Assembly (NCBI RefSeq): GCF_018100985.1
Contig: NZ_JAGJEI010000003.1
Span: forward strand, 186,001-250,000
Direction of reading: 5' to 3'
Source of the DNA: Pseudoalteromonas sp. MMG007
Lineage (GTDB): Bacteria; Pseudomonadota; Gammaproteobacteria; Enterobacterales; Alteromonadaceae
DNA length: 64,000 nucleotides
A program made the translations under genes and the position numbers. Each line of letters opens with the position of its first letter. The first letter of the stretch is position 1. Below, piece after piece: positions 44,923 through 54,393 of the stretch. The notes beneath the pieces are model-generated. The model was not told where the DNA came from and ran no database searches. It saw only the letters and a program-made list of their open reading frames with translations.

Positions 44923-46131
44923 ATGAGTACCCAAAAAAACAATAACACGGCCGGTATTTTTTGTGACCATGGTCCAAAAGCATGGCAAACACATAATCAA
45001 GGTACGCTAAATAATAAGCGCCTTGCAGTAAAAGATGTATTTGCAGTTAAAGGCGAGCGCAACAGCGCAGGTAACCCTACTTGGTTCAAAGCAGCAAAGC
45101 CTGCACAGCAAACAGCGAGTGCCGTAAATAAGTTAATGAACGAGGGGTGTAGCTTTACAGGCTTTACCCATACCGACGAGCTTGCATACAGCTTAGAGGG
45201 GAATAATATTCACTACGGTGCGGCACAAAACCCAAAACTTAGCGGCCATGCAACTGGCGGCTCGAGCATGGGATCTGCAGCTGCCGTTGCCGCTAACTTA
45301 GCTGATATAGGCCTAGGCACTGATACCGGAGGCTCAATTAGAATTCCCGCAAGTTATTGTGGCTTATTTGGTATAAGACCCAGCCACAACGTTATTGAAA
45401 AAGAGGGTCTAATTCCGCTTGCTCCCCCTTTTGACACCATAGGCTGGCTTACCCAAAGTGCAAAACTACTAAGCGATGTAGGCAATGCACTGTTACCAAA
45501 TCAAGCTATTAATACTGTGGATACCTTAGTTATTTATGAACCATTATTTGAGCTAGTAAGCCCTGCCTTACAAACACCTATTAAGCAGCTACTAGAACAA
45601 ACCAAGCCTTATTTTAAACACCACAAAGAATTTAAATTGCCTAACAGCAACTTATTAAGCGAACTCGCTGATAGTTTTAGAATACTGCAAGGGCGAGCAA
45701 TCGCAAAAACACATAAAGATTGGCTACAATTGCCGGGGCATCTTCCCCAATTCGCTCCGGCAATTGAGGCCCGTTTTAACATGGCGCTTGCCTTAACAAG
45801 TCAAGAAGAACAAGAAGCATTAAAAGTACACACTCAGTGGCAAACAATAATTGCTAAAAACCTAAACACAAATAGTTGTTTATTTTTGCCAACCACACCC
45901 ACAACCGCACCTAAGTTGGGCGCCGACACAAGCGCCTTACGTATGCAAATCATCACTTTATCTGCCATTGCCGGCTTAAGCCGCTCGGCGCAAGTTCACT
46001 TACCATTGGCTAATTTAGAAAATGGTCATCCATATGGGTTTTCATTGATGATGAGCCACGGCAACGATAAAAGCCTGCTTGCCTGCGTACAACAATTAGC
46101 TGCACACTTTAAACAGGACACACTTGCATGA
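44923..46131 (+). CDS. Amidase-signature enzyme of the ureide operon
   Basis: A 402-residue amidase-signature hydrolase. The Ser-cisSer-Lys triad is visible: Lys in AVKDVFAV, cis-Ser in GGSSMGSAAAVAAN, and nucleophile Ser in GTDTGGSIRIPASYCGLFG. It is shorter than AtzE/HpxX proteins (about 460) and closer in size to plant-type indole-acetamide hydrolase-like enzymes. The gene overlaps hpxW by 4 bases (ATGA). In this pathway it may open oxalurate to oxamate; this is inference. Two GTG codons precede the ATG; I chose the ATG at 44923. Confidence 0.87.
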   Translation: MSTQKNNNTAGIFCDHGPKAWQTHNQGTLNNKRLAVKDVFAVKGERNSAGNPTWFKAAKPAQQTASAVNKLMNEGCSFTGFTHTDELAYSLEGNNIHYGAAQNPKLSGHATGGSSMGSAAAVAANLADIGLGTDTGGSIRIPASYCGLFGIRPSHNVIEKEGLIPLAPPFDTIGWLTQSAKLLSDVGNALLPNQAINTVDTLVIYEPLFELVSPALQTPIKQLLEQTKPYFKHHKEFKLPNSNLLSELADSFRILQGRAIAKTHKDWLQLPGHLPQFAPAIEARFNMALALTSQEEQEALKVHTQWQTIIAKNLNTNSCLFLPTTPTTAPKLGADTSALRMQIITLSAIAGLSRSAQVHLPLANLENGHPYGFSLMMSHGNDKSLLACVQQLAAHFKQDTLA

Positions 46132-47702
46132 GCACACACAATATTGCATTTACTGCCCCGCACTTTTCAGCGACCGAAGCAGGCACCTTAATATTAAAAC
46201 AAGGTGGTACAGCCACCGAGGCAATGGTAGCGGCCGCCGCTGCTATTAGCGTGGTTTACCCACATATGAACTCGATTGGTGGCGACAGCTTTTGGCTTAT
46301 TGATAACCCAAATCAAAGCACACCCACAGCCATAGATGCATGCGGGCGCGCGCCTAGTGACATAAGCGCCTACAGTAATGAGCAACACATACCAGAGCGC
46401 GGCGGTTTAAGCGCGCTTACTCAAGCGGCCACCCTTCGTGGCTGGCAAAAAGCCCTTGAGGTAGATGAGCACGCAGCCCTGCCACTAAGTACTATTTTAG
46501 CGCCTGCTATTAAACTCGCTCGTGAGGGCTTTACCGTGACAAAAAGCCTGCAAGCGGGCTGCGAAAAACTGGCAAGTGTTGCTAATACCAACGATGCGTT
46601 TAAAGCACTATACGTACCCAATGGTCAGCCTTTACAAGCAGGGCAACACTTTAAAAACCCACAACTTGCCAATACCTTTGAACATTTAGCAAAACATGGT
46701 TTAAACGCTTTTTACGAAGGCACACTTGCCGACTCGTTTGCCCGCGATTTAGCAAACGCAGGCAGTGTTATTTCGTCTGCCGATATTGCCAACACGCAAG
46801 CCGATGTAGTGGCCCCACTGAATGCTAATTTATCGGGCATAAATTGTTATAACTTACCCGCGCCCACTCAAGGCGTGCATTCACTACAAATAATTGGTGC
46901 CGTTGATAAGTTAAAGCATTTAGCCAAAACCGATGCCGATTGGATGCACCTAATTGTAGAGGCCACAAAACAAAGCTTTACTCACCGCCCAAAATTATGG
47001 GCCGATCCTAGTGTGCTTGGGAATGATTATAAAAATGCACTAACTAATGAGCGCTTAAACGAGCTTGCCAACAATATTGATATGGACCAAGCCAAGCAAT
47101 GGCCATTTAGTGCAGAGCCTGGCGACACTGTTTGGATGGCAGCACGGGATAAAAATGGTCAACTAGTTAGCTTTATTCAAAGTGTTTATTGGGAATTTGG
47201 CAGCGGCGTATTAATGAGTGAAGGAGGTTTTGTTTGGAATAACCGCGGCTTGAGTTTTAGCTTAAACGCAGAAGATACAAACGCTCTTAAATCACATAAA
47301 AAACCTGCGCATACGCTAAACCCAGCAATGGCTAAATTTGCCGATGGCAGACGCCTTGCCTACGGCACCATGGGTGGCGAGGGCCAACCACAAACTCAAG
47401 CCGTAGTATTTAGCGGTTACGCCTGGCGAAACAAAACGATTGAGCAAGCCATTAGCGACCCTCGTTGGTTATTAGGGCGCACTTGGGGTGATACCAGCAC
47501 AAATTTAAAGGTAGAGCAAAGCTTAGTAATTCAACTTGAACATGAATTAAATCAACGTGACCACGATTGGGTAAGCGTTGATAATAACAATGAAATGATG
47601 GGTCACGCAGGGGCTATATTAGATGCACCTACTGGTCTTGAAGCCGCCACAGATCCTCGCTCAGATGGGCGTGCAATAGTAACTACAGCAGGAACACAAT
47701 GA
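46128..47702 (+). CDS. hpxW: Oxamate amidohydrolase proenzyme (HpxW-like, gamma-glutamyltransferase fold)
   Basis: A 524-residue Ntn-hydrolase of the gamma-glutamyltransferase family without a signal peptide, so cytosolic, unlike periplasmic Ggt. The new N-terminal nucleophile should be the Thr of GDTVWMAARD, after self-cleavage near residue 335; GTMGGEGQPQTQA follows as in HpxW. In Klebsiella, HpxW hydrolyses oxamate to oxalate and ammonia. Here it overlaps the amidase and TauE genes by 4 bases each, and a ureidoglycine transaminase follows, so the oxamate assignment is well supported by context. Confidence 0.85.
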   Translation: MSTHNIAFTAPHFSATEAGTLILKQGGTATEAMVAAAAAISVVYPHMNSIGGDSFWLIDNPNQSTPTAIDACGRAPSDISAYSNEQHIPERGGLSALTQAATLRGWQKALEVDEHAALPLSTILAPAIKLAREGFTVTKSLQAGCEKLASVANTNDAFKALYVPNGQPLQAGQHFKNPQLANTFEHLAKHGLNAFYEGTLADSFARDLANAGSVISSADIANTQADVVAPLNANLSGINCYNLPAPTQGVHSLQIIGAVDKLKHLAKTDADWMHLIVEATKQSFTHRPKLWADPSVLGNDYKNALTNERLNELANNIDMDQAKQWPFSAEPGDTVWMAARDKNGQLVSFIQSVYWEFGSGVLMSEGGFVWNNRGLSFSLNAEDTNALKSHKKPAHTLNPAMAKFADGRRLAYGTMGGEGQPQTQAVVFSGYAWRNKTIEQAISDPRWLLGRTWGDTSTNLKVEQSLVIQLEHELNQRDHDWVSVDNNNEMMGHAGAILDAPTGLEAATDPRSDGRAIVTTAGTQ

Positions 47703-48523
47703 CAGAAATAATAAACCAATGGCCCATTATTGCGGCCTTAATAGCAACCGGTATTTTTGCTGGTATTTTAGCAGGCCTATTTGGTGTAGGCGGCGGCATA
47801 GTAATTGTGCCTGTGTTGTACTTTTTACTGCAAGGCTTTGGCGTAAGCCCTGAGTCGGCCATGATGATAGCCACCGCAACATCGCTTGCCACCATAGTGC
47901 CTACGTCTATTTCGTCTATTCGCTCACACCATGCAAAGGGCAATATTGATCTTGCTTTAATTAAATACTGGGCACCGTTTATTTTAGTAATGGCTGTTGT
48001 AGGCAGCTACTTAGCGCACTCAATACGCGGTAACGCACTGGTACTTATGTTTGCGTGTATTGCTATTTTAGTAAGCCTTAATATGTTATTTAGAGCCGGT
48101 GCGCCTGCTCTTGTAAGTAAGTTACCGGGTAAATTTGGCCAAGGCATAATGGCAAGTATTGTCGGTGGCTTATCGGTCATGATAGGCATAGGCGGCGGTA
48201 CAATTGGTGTACCTATGCTCAACGCATTTAACGTACGCGCCCATGTTGCCGTTGGCACAGCAGCGGTATTTGGTTTACTCATTGCGCTACCGGGCGTAAT
48301 TACCTTATTAAGTATTGGCACAACGCCAACCGATGCTCCCCTAGGTACGTGGGGGTTAGTTAACCTCCCTGCCTTTTTTCTTATTATTCCGCTGACTATT
48401 TTATTTGCGCCTATTGGCGTAAAAATTGGTAGCAAGCTGGATCAAAAACAATTAAAACGCGCTTTTGCTGTTGTCTTAATGATCACGGGCATACGCATGT
48501 TAATTCAAACACTTGGAGCATAA
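47699..48523 (+). CDS. TauE/SafE-family permease of the ureide operon
   Basis: A 274-residue membrane protein with about eight helices and two similar halves, each with the TauE glycine motif (GLFGVGGGIVIVPVL and GGLSVMIGIGGGTIGVPML). Members export sulfite, sulfoacetate or other organic anions. Translationally coupled to hpxW, it may export oxalate or import a ureide; the direction cannot be read from sequence. Confidence 0.87.
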   Translation: MTEIINQWPIIAALIATGIFAGILAGLFGVGGGIVIVPVLYFLLQGFGVSPESAMMIATATSLATIVPTSISSIRSHHAKGNIDLALIKYWAPFILVMAVVGSYLAHSIRGNALVLMFACIAILVSLNMLFRAGAPALVSKLPGKFGQGIMASIVGGLSVMIGIGGGTIGVPMLNAFNVRAHVAVGTAAVFGLLIALPGVITLLSIGTTPTDAPLGTWGLVNLPAFFLIIPLTILFAPIGVKIGSKLDQKQLKRAFAVVLMITGIRMLIQTLGA

Positions 48524-48524
48524 A

Positions 48525-49754
48525 ATGTTCAACGAAACACAAATACAAACATTAAATCCACCACAGCGCTTACTTATGGGCCCCGGCCCTATCAATGCTG
48601 ATCCTCGAGTGTTACGTGCTATGTCGGCGCAGCTAATTGGCCAATACGACCCAGTAATGACCGGCTTTATGAATGAGACCATGGCGCGCTATCGCGAAAT
48701 TTTTAAAACTAAAAACGAATGGACCATGTTAGTTGATGGTACATCACGCGCTGGCATAGAAGCCGTTTTATGCTCTATTTTACGCCCAGGCGATAAAGTA
48801 CTTGTGCCAATTATGGGGCGCTTTGGCCACTTACTCGCTGAAATAGCCGAGCGCGTTGGCGCTAAAGTGCACACCATAGAAGTACCATGGGGCGAAGTCT
48901 TTACTCCCGAACAAATAGAAAAAGCCATTGTTGATATAAAACCCCATGTACTTGCCATGGTACAAGGCGATACTTCAACAACCATGAACCAACCGCTTGA
49001 ACACATTGGCGATATTTGCCAAAAGCACGATGTATTATTTTATTGCGATGCCACCGCCTCTATTGTAGGCAACGATTTACCCGCCGATGAGTGGAAACTC
49101 GATGCGCTTTCGGTGGGTTTGCAAAAATGTTTAGGCGGGCCTTCTGGCTCTGCACCATTAACACTGAGCGACAAATGCGCCGATTGGATACAAAAACGTA
49201 AAAAAGTAGAAGCGGGTATTCGTACCGCTGAGCATACCGATGGTAGTGAGCCATTTGTGCGCTCTAACTACTTTGATTTAGGCATGATCATGAATTACTG
49301 GGGGGAAGAGCGCCTTAACCACCACACCGAAGCCACCAGCATGCTTTACTGCGCCTCAGAATGTGCCCGCATTGTTATTGAAGAAAGCGTAGATAACTGC
49401 GTAGCCCGTCATAAATTACATGGCGATGCCATGCTAACGGGTATTCAAGCGCTGGGCTTAAACGTATTTGGCGATTTAAACAATAAAATGAACAACGTGC
49501 TGGGTGTGTATATTCCCGAGGGTATTAATGCCGATCACGTACGCGCTCAAATGCTAACCGACTTTGGTATTGAAATTGGCACTTCGTTTGGGCCACTGCA
49601 TGGCAAAATTTGGCGTATTGGCACCATGGGTTACAACGCCCGTAAAGATGCCGTACTGCAAACTTTGGCAAGTTTAGATGCCTGCTTGCATGCCAACGGT
49701 TACAAAGGCCCTAAAGGCGAAGCCGCTATGGCCGCCCTTGCCCATTATAAATAA
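48525..49754 (+). CDS. pucG: (S)-ureidoglycine-glyoxylate aminotransferase (PucG-like)
   Basis: A 409-residue class V PLP aminotransferase. It has LLMGPGPINADPRVLRAMS, the GQYDP segment corresponding to the substrate-selective Gln of Bacillus PucG, DGTSRAGIEAVLCS, VQGDTSTTMNQP and the PLP-Lys in GLQKCLGGPSG. PucG transfers the amino group of ureidoglycine to glyoxylate, giving oxalurate and glycine. Serine-glyoxylate transaminase is an alternative, but the allantoate amidohydrolase next to it favours ureidoglycine. Start at ATG 48525 with GGAG upstream. Confidence 0.87.
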   Translation: MFNETQIQTLNPPQRLLMGPGPINADPRVLRAMSAQLIGQYDPVMTGFMNETMARYREIFKTKNEWTMLVDGTSRAGIEAVLCSILRPGDKVLVPIMGRFGHLLAEIAERVGAKVHTIEVPWGEVFTPEQIEKAIVDIKPHVLAMVQGDTSTTMNQPLEHIGDICQKHDVLFYCDATASIVGNDLPADEWKLDALSVGLQKCLGGPSGSAPLTLSDKCADWIQKRKKVEAGIRTAEHTDGSEPFVRSNYFDLGMIMNYWGEERLNHHTEATSMLYCASECARIVIEESVDNCVARHKLHGDAMLTGIQALGLNVFGDLNNKMNNVLGVYIPEGINADHVRAQMLTDFGIEIGTSFGPLHGKIWRIGTMGYNARKDAVLQTLASLDACLHANGYKGPKGEAAMAALAHYK

Positions 49755-49767
49755 AAAAGGATTTAGC

Positions 49768-51054
49768 ATGACGATTGTAAGCCACCATCCGGCGCCATTA
49801 TTAAATAATGAGCTAGCTAACACATTTGCCGCGCGCGCCTTAGTACGCTGTAAAACACTCAGTAGCCTATCGCAAATGCAAGGCGGCATTCACCGTGTGT
49901 ATTTATCAAAAGAGCACAAAGAGTGTAATAGTGTTACCGCCGCGTGGATGACTGAGGCCGGCATGCAATCGTGGCAAGACGAAGTTGGTAACGTATGGGG
50001 CAGGCTAAAATCATCAAACCCAAACGCTAAACGCTTAATTATAGGCTCACACCTAGACACCGTACCCAATGCCGGCGCATTTGATGGCATTCTAGGTGTA
50101 TTACTCGGTATTGAAATAGCCGCTCTTGCGCACACGCAAAAGCTTGATTTACCGTTTCACTTAGATGTAGTAGGTTTTTGTGATGAAGAAGGCACTCGCT
50201 TTGCCACCACATTAATTGGCTCAAAAGCACTGGCAAACGAATTTGACCCACAGTGGTTAAATATAGAAGATACAAATGGCATAACCATGCGCCAAGCCAT
50301 GCTGGACTTTGGTTTAAACCCTGCAAACTACGCAAAGGCCGCACTTAACAAAAACGAGTTACTTGGTTACTGGGAAACCCACATAGAGCAAGGCCCTGTG
50401 CTTGAGTCGGTAAATCAAGCATTAGGAGTAGTAACAGCTATAGCAGGTGCTAAACGCGCGATGATCACCCTAACAGGTCAAAGCGGCCACGCAGGCACAA
50501 CCCCTATGAATTTACGTCAGGATTCGTTAGCAGGCTGCGCCGAACTGACTCTTGCGATAGAGCAACTAGCAAAAAGTGCGAGTAATGGCGAAGTAGCCAC
50601 CGTTGGGCAAATTCAAGCACGCCCAGGCGCTACAAATGTTATTGCCGGTAAAACCACCATTAGCCTTGATGCACGCGCTCAAAACGATGACGACCTAGCC
50701 ATATTACTTAATGCAATACATACCCGTGCAGATCAAATTGCAACATCGCGTAATTTAACGCTTGATTGGCAATGGACACACGCCGCCGATGCCGTAGCGT
50801 GCGATACTCAAATTCAGCATTTATTTACTAGCGCATGCAAACTTAACAACCAAGCCTCACCTTCGCTTGCCTCAGGCGCCGGGCACGATGCTATGGCCAT
50901 AGCTCCTATTTGCCCCGTTGGTATGTTGTTTATACGCAGCCCAGGCGGTATAAGTCACCACCCAGCAGAAGCGGTGATTGATGAGGATGTCACTAAAGCG
51001 CTCAGCGTAATGTACAGCGCACTTGTGCTGTATGTAATAGAGTTAGAAAGGTAA
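49768..51054 (+). CDS. Allantoate amidohydrolase-like M20 family hydrolase
   Basis: A 428-residue zinc hydrolase of the allantoate/N-carbamoyl-amino-acid amidohydrolase group. Metal ligands appear in order: His and Asp of GSHLDTVPNAGAFDG, Glu of FCDEEGTRF, His of ETHIEQGPVLE, and the C-terminal His of GISHHPAEAV. It should convert allantoate to ureidoglycine, supplying the transaminase encoded upstream. AAGG lies 7 bases before ATG 49768. N-carbamoyl-beta-alanine or hydantoin-derived substrates remain possible. It is the last gene of the operon. Confidence 0.87.
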   Translation: MTIVSHHPAPLLNNELANTFAARALVRCKTLSSLSQMQGGIHRVYLSKEHKECNSVTAAWMTEAGMQSWQDEVGNVWGRLKSSNPNAKRLIIGSHLDTVPNAGAFDGILGVLLGIEIAALAHTQKLDLPFHLDVVGFCDEEGTRFATTLIGSKALANEFDPQWLNIEDTNGITMRQAMLDFGLNPANYAKAALNKNELLGYWETHIEQGPVLESVNQALGVVTAIAGAKRAMITLTGQSGHAGTTPMNLRQDSLAGCAELTLAIEQLAKSASNGEVATVGQIQARPGATNVIAGKTTISLDARAQNDDDLAILLNAIHTRADQIATSRNLTLDWQWTHAADAVACDTQIQHLFTSACKLNNQASPSLASGAGHDAMAIAPICPVGMLFIRSPGGISHHPAEAVIDEDVTKALSVMYSALVLYVIELER

Positions 51055-51074
51055 TTAACGTTGTGCTGTAAATG

Positions 51075-51100
51075 GCAAGGCTATGAGTTGTTAGCCTTGC
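51075..51100 (+). terminator. Terminator-like hairpin after the ureide operon
   Basis: GCAAGGCTA and TAGCCTTGC form a 9-base stem with an 8-base loop. No T-run follows, so termination would be Rho-assisted if at all. Confidence 0.5.
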
Positions 51101-51151
51101 TCTGCGTGTTAAAGTGGGCTGTGATTATTGCTTAAAGACGGTAGTTAAAGC

Positions 51152-51712
51152 CTAATTAAGGCTTATGCCAAACTCATTTAAACTCGCTTCAAAGCGCTGC
51201 CATTTTCTATTTATTTTGCGCTTAGCTGATGAGCTCACATAATTGCTAATAGGAAAAAACTCAGTATTACCAATATCATCCACCACTACACAATGCTCTA
51301 TGGTGCCGTTATTATTAACACACGCTATATTGCGTGGTTTTATTTCTTTGGTGATCACTAAGTTATGTATTAAATAATCTTTTAACTTTAATAGCGGCTC
51401 AGCTAAAGCTTCGCTATTTGGCTGATTTAAATAATACTCAAGAGTTTTAGCTGGCTGATTATTTGCATCTATCACTAAATCAAATACGTACCCTGTACCA
51501 ATATTGGTTTGTACCGTACCATGGTATCGTGCTAACAACTGCCACTGAATGTTTCGGTTACTAAGTCGCTTATAATAAGCCAACTCCTGATCTTGCTCTT
51601 GCGCAAACCCTTCATGGCTTACTTTAATACATAAATTATACGCCTCAGGATGCCTGTAACACGTTCTATGTGCGCCTTTACCTACAATCAAGTCATCGTT
51701 CAATGAAATCAA
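51152..51712 (-). CDS. yrbL: YrbL-family protein
   Basis: A 186-residue protein of the YrbL family (E. coli 210 residues), with GKGAHRTCYRHPEAYNLCIKV at the N-terminus and EIKPRNIACV and VVDDIGN further on. The kinase-like fold has a nucleotide-binding look (GKGAHR-type loop, NIA, DD). In E. coli the gene belongs to the PhoP/PmrA network; its activity is unknown. It is convergent to the ureide operon. Confidence 0.85.
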   Translation of the reverse strand: MISLNDDLIVGKGAHRTCYRHPEAYNLCIKVSHEGFAQEQDQELAYYKRLSNRNIQWQLLARYHGTVQTNIGTGYVFDLVIDANNQPAKTLEYYLNQPNSEALAEPLLKLKDYLIHNLVITKEIKPRNIACVNNNGTIEHCVVVDDIGNTEFFPISNYVSSSAKRKINRKWQRFEASLNEFGISLN

Positions 51713-52535
51713 ACCAATTTTATCCTAGCGTAAATTTACTAATACGAAGTAAATAATACGCTTAAAATTGCACGCTTTATATCTACATCTATTAATCCTA
51801 CTCCTATGACTGTATCAATAATAAAGTAGGCCATTCGTCATACAAGCCGACCATTTTAACTATAAATTAGGGTTTATCAAGGTAAACTAGCTACAAAACG
51901 GTCATAATAAAGGCTAAAGCAGATCTACTTTTATTAAAACGAATATCAGGCTATTAAGGCAGGGAAGAAGAACAAAAATTTAGGCTTGCTCGCGGTAGTT
52001 AACCAAGCCTTACATCTTAATACTCCGGTTTACAGTTGAGCTGACTTTGTATATTCGTGTTTGCATGACACCACAGCAGCACACAAACCACTCAAAGCTA
52101 AAACTCATACAGAAGAAACTACACACCAAATTGACATTATCATTACAGGTAACCCTGCATTTGATGCAGACAAAACTAGTCCATTGCCTAAATATTTAGA
52201 AACGCCAAAGTAAGAAAAAATACCAAATGAACCAATGCAAACAGCTATAAAAAATAGTAAGTAACTTAGATTTCGTATTCATCCTTGATTTAATTACTTT
52301 TATTATTTTATCTGATCGAAAGATTATTATTTACACACCTAAACTTAAAAACAAGTACTAGTAACTTAAAATAGCAAAATTCACCAAGTAAGTAGCCAAG
52401 CATGTTAAATTTGTAACTAATCATCAAATTAAAACAAGAAAATTATTTTAGCTAACCTTCATTAAACATTTATTTTGCCGTTACTCGGGGGGCTACATAA
52501 AACTAATTATAAGGCCACCCGCTTTGTTTTTATGT
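51713..52535. other. Long intergenic region with a possible decayed gene
   Basis: This 823-base gap between yrbL and opgG has no intact gene. It contains a short open stretch at 52040-52213 (see separate entry) and otherwise AT-rich sequence. Several stop codons break every long frame, suggesting deletion and decay. Confidence 0.5.
52040..52213 (+). pseudogene. Possible fragment of a TonB receptor N-terminus
   Basis: An open stretch of 57 codons without a start codon of its own translates to a charged, His- and Thr-rich segment followed by QIDIIITGNPAFDADKT, reminiscent of the IVVTG(N/S)P region before the plug of TonB-dependent receptors. It stops at TAA and has no continuation. The resemblance is weak. 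Confidence 0.28.
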
Positions 52536-54074
52536 TTATTCAATCGTTACCTTTGCATCACTTACCCAGGTTTCTGTAATCGCATCTTCGTTTTTATCGA
52601 CTAAATACGCGCGAATGTGCACCGGGTTATTATTAGATTGCTTGTAGTCAAACGCTAATCGCCATTTATTAGTCCCGACTATTGGATAAGCGCCAATTGG
52701 CTCTAGTATTTCACCGTTGCTGGCTTCAACAATAGGCTTAATACCACTTTTATGATCCAATCCCTCTAATGCAGGTCCTTCAAAATCAATCACCATTTTA
52801 TTTACGCCTTCAGGGATTGGCTGTCCAGGAATACCGCCTAAACCTTGGCGAGTATCTGCAACACTGGCTAACTTTTCTGACTTTGGATCAAGTGGTCGCC
52901 ATTCAATATCATAAGAAAAGGTAAACTCATCGCCTTTACGTGCTGGTTTTTCGGGCATCCAGTAAGCAACAATATTGTCAAACGTTTCATCTTTTGTAGG
53001 AATTTCGATCAACTGCACAGCCCCTTTGCCCCAATTCCCTCTAGGTTTTATCCATGCAGATGAGCGTTTATTATAAAAAACGCCATCGTCTTGGTAGTTA
53101 TTAAAATCACGATCTCTTTGAATTAAGCCAAAACCTAGTGGGTTTTCATCAAAAAAGCTATTAGTCGATACAGATTGAGGGTTATTGAGTGGACGCCAAA
53201 TGTATTGTCCCGACCCGGTGTGAATTGCGAGTCCGTCACTGTCGTGAATTTCAGGACGCCAATCTTTCGCAACTGTTTTATCCTTTTGTGAGTACCAATA
53301 CATACTCGTTAATGGCGCTACACCTAAGCGCTCAACGTCAGCACGCATATATAAATTAGCCGTTACAGAGGTAATATGCCCTTTAGCTTCTTTGTTATCT
53401 TTGCTTAAACCAAACCGATAGGCACCTGTAATAGAAGGGCCATCAAGCAATGCCCAAACAGATAAACTTTCACCTTTTTTTTCTGCAGGACCAATCCAAA
53501 ATGCAGAAAAGCGCGGGAACTCTTCTGGTTCACTCATGCCCGTATTAATCGCAATACCTCGAGCCGACAATCCATATTGCCCTTGTGGTCCATCGGTACG
53601 AAAATAAGATGCGCCAAGAAAAGATATCCAATCAGGCTTCATATCCGGTCGCATTATTCTAAAGCCTGCAAATCCAAACCCTTTAGGCAAGTCGTGTGCT
53701 GGGCTGTCAGCCGGCATATCAAACAGTTCATTACTAAATGGTACATCTTGTGCGTGCTTTTTATCGTCTCTGATGTAGATTTTTACTGGTTCTGGAAAGT
53801 ATCGTCCAGGATAAAATAATTGTACTGGCGCTTTTTTCCCACTTGGGTATAGGGTTTCATCTTCTTTAAAGCGTATTTTCCAGTGTTGATCGTACGTAAT
53901 TTTATCAATTAACTCAGGAGCAGGAACCACTGTTGGCGTATAAGGCTTTTCGGCAGAAGCTTTTGCCATTGCCTTTAAATCTTCGAAGGTAAACTTTGCA
54001 TTACCTTGGGCATGCGCTGCGTGTAACGACATTGAGGAGGAAATAATAGCGGCAATAAATAACTTTAACTTCAT
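52536..54074 (-). CDS. opgG: Periplasmic glucan biosynthesis protein (OpgG/MdoG family)
   Basis: A 512-residue periplasmic protein with a Sec signal peptide (AAIISSSMSLHAAHAQG), unlike the Tat-exported OpgD, so OpgG is the better name. The body has FEDLKAMAKASAEKPY, YDQHWKIRF, LFYPGRYFPEPV and the C-terminal Ig-like region. It helps make osmoregulated periplasmic glucans with a glucosyltransferase (OpgH), which is not in the window. Glutamate-rich motifs of the family are present. It is monocistronic and its upstream region is AT-rich. Confidence 0.9.
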   Translation of the reverse strand: MKLKLFIAAIISSSMSLHAAHAQGNAKFTFEDLKAMAKASAEKPYTPTVVPAPELIDKITYDQHWKIRFKEDETLYPSGKKAPVQLFYPGRYFPEPVKIYIRDDKKHAQDVPFSNELFDMPADSPAHDLPKGFGFAGFRIMRPDMKPDWISFLGASYFRTDGPQGQYGLSARGIAINTGMSEPEEFPRFSAFWIGPAEKKGESLSVWALLDGPSITGAYRFGLSKDNKEAKGHITSVTANLYMRADVERLGVAPLTSMYWYSQKDKTVAKDWRPEIHDSDGLAIHTGSGQYIWRPLNNPQSVSTNSFFDENPLGFGLIQRDRDFNNYQDDGVFYNKRSSAWIKPRGNWGKGAVQLIEIPTKDETFDNIVAYWMPEKPARKGDEFTFSYDIEWRPLDPKSEKLASVADTRQGLGGIPGQPIPEGVNKMVIDFEGPALEGLDHKSGIKPIVEASNGEILEPIGAYPIVGTNKWRLAFDYKQSNNNPVHIRAYLVDKNEDAITETWVSDAKVTIE

Positions 54075-54393
54075 AAAAGTATCTCTAAAAAAATGAGTCT
54101 AAAAATAAGCGCCCGGTTCAAACGCTTAACTTAAAATGCTTGTAAAGATATTACACACCGCAATATGAACACGCGTTTACTGAAGTATCGTTAGTTAATT
54201 TGTTTTTGGGGCGGCGCGTTTGATGATATCGCTGAAGTGAAAATAAGTGGGGATAGCGCAATTGATTATTAGATCGCTGAAATTAAAATGGATAAGGGTT
54301 GTATTTAGTTGGCGGAAAACGAAGAGACTCACCACTTTTAAAATTTGCAATTAATGGCTAAATTTTACTAGTCGCCCACCTCAGGGCATATTG
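54075..54393. other. Intergenic region before the cassette cluster
   Basis: This gap lies between opgG and the first cassette gene. Near its right end, 54372-54398 carries GGGCATATTGTTAGCTCG, a lone core-like GTTAGCT that could be half of an attC site. A short unknown open stretch around 54209-54275 has no start. No gene is seen. Confidence 0.4.

Noticed and set aside
46128..47702. Call as periplasmic gamma-glutamyltransferase
   Set aside because: No signal peptide, and it is coupled to ureide genes; HpxW fits better.
48007..48435. 142-codon minus-strand frame inside the TauE gene
   Set aside because: Low-complexity shadow of a Gly/Ile-rich membrane protein gene.
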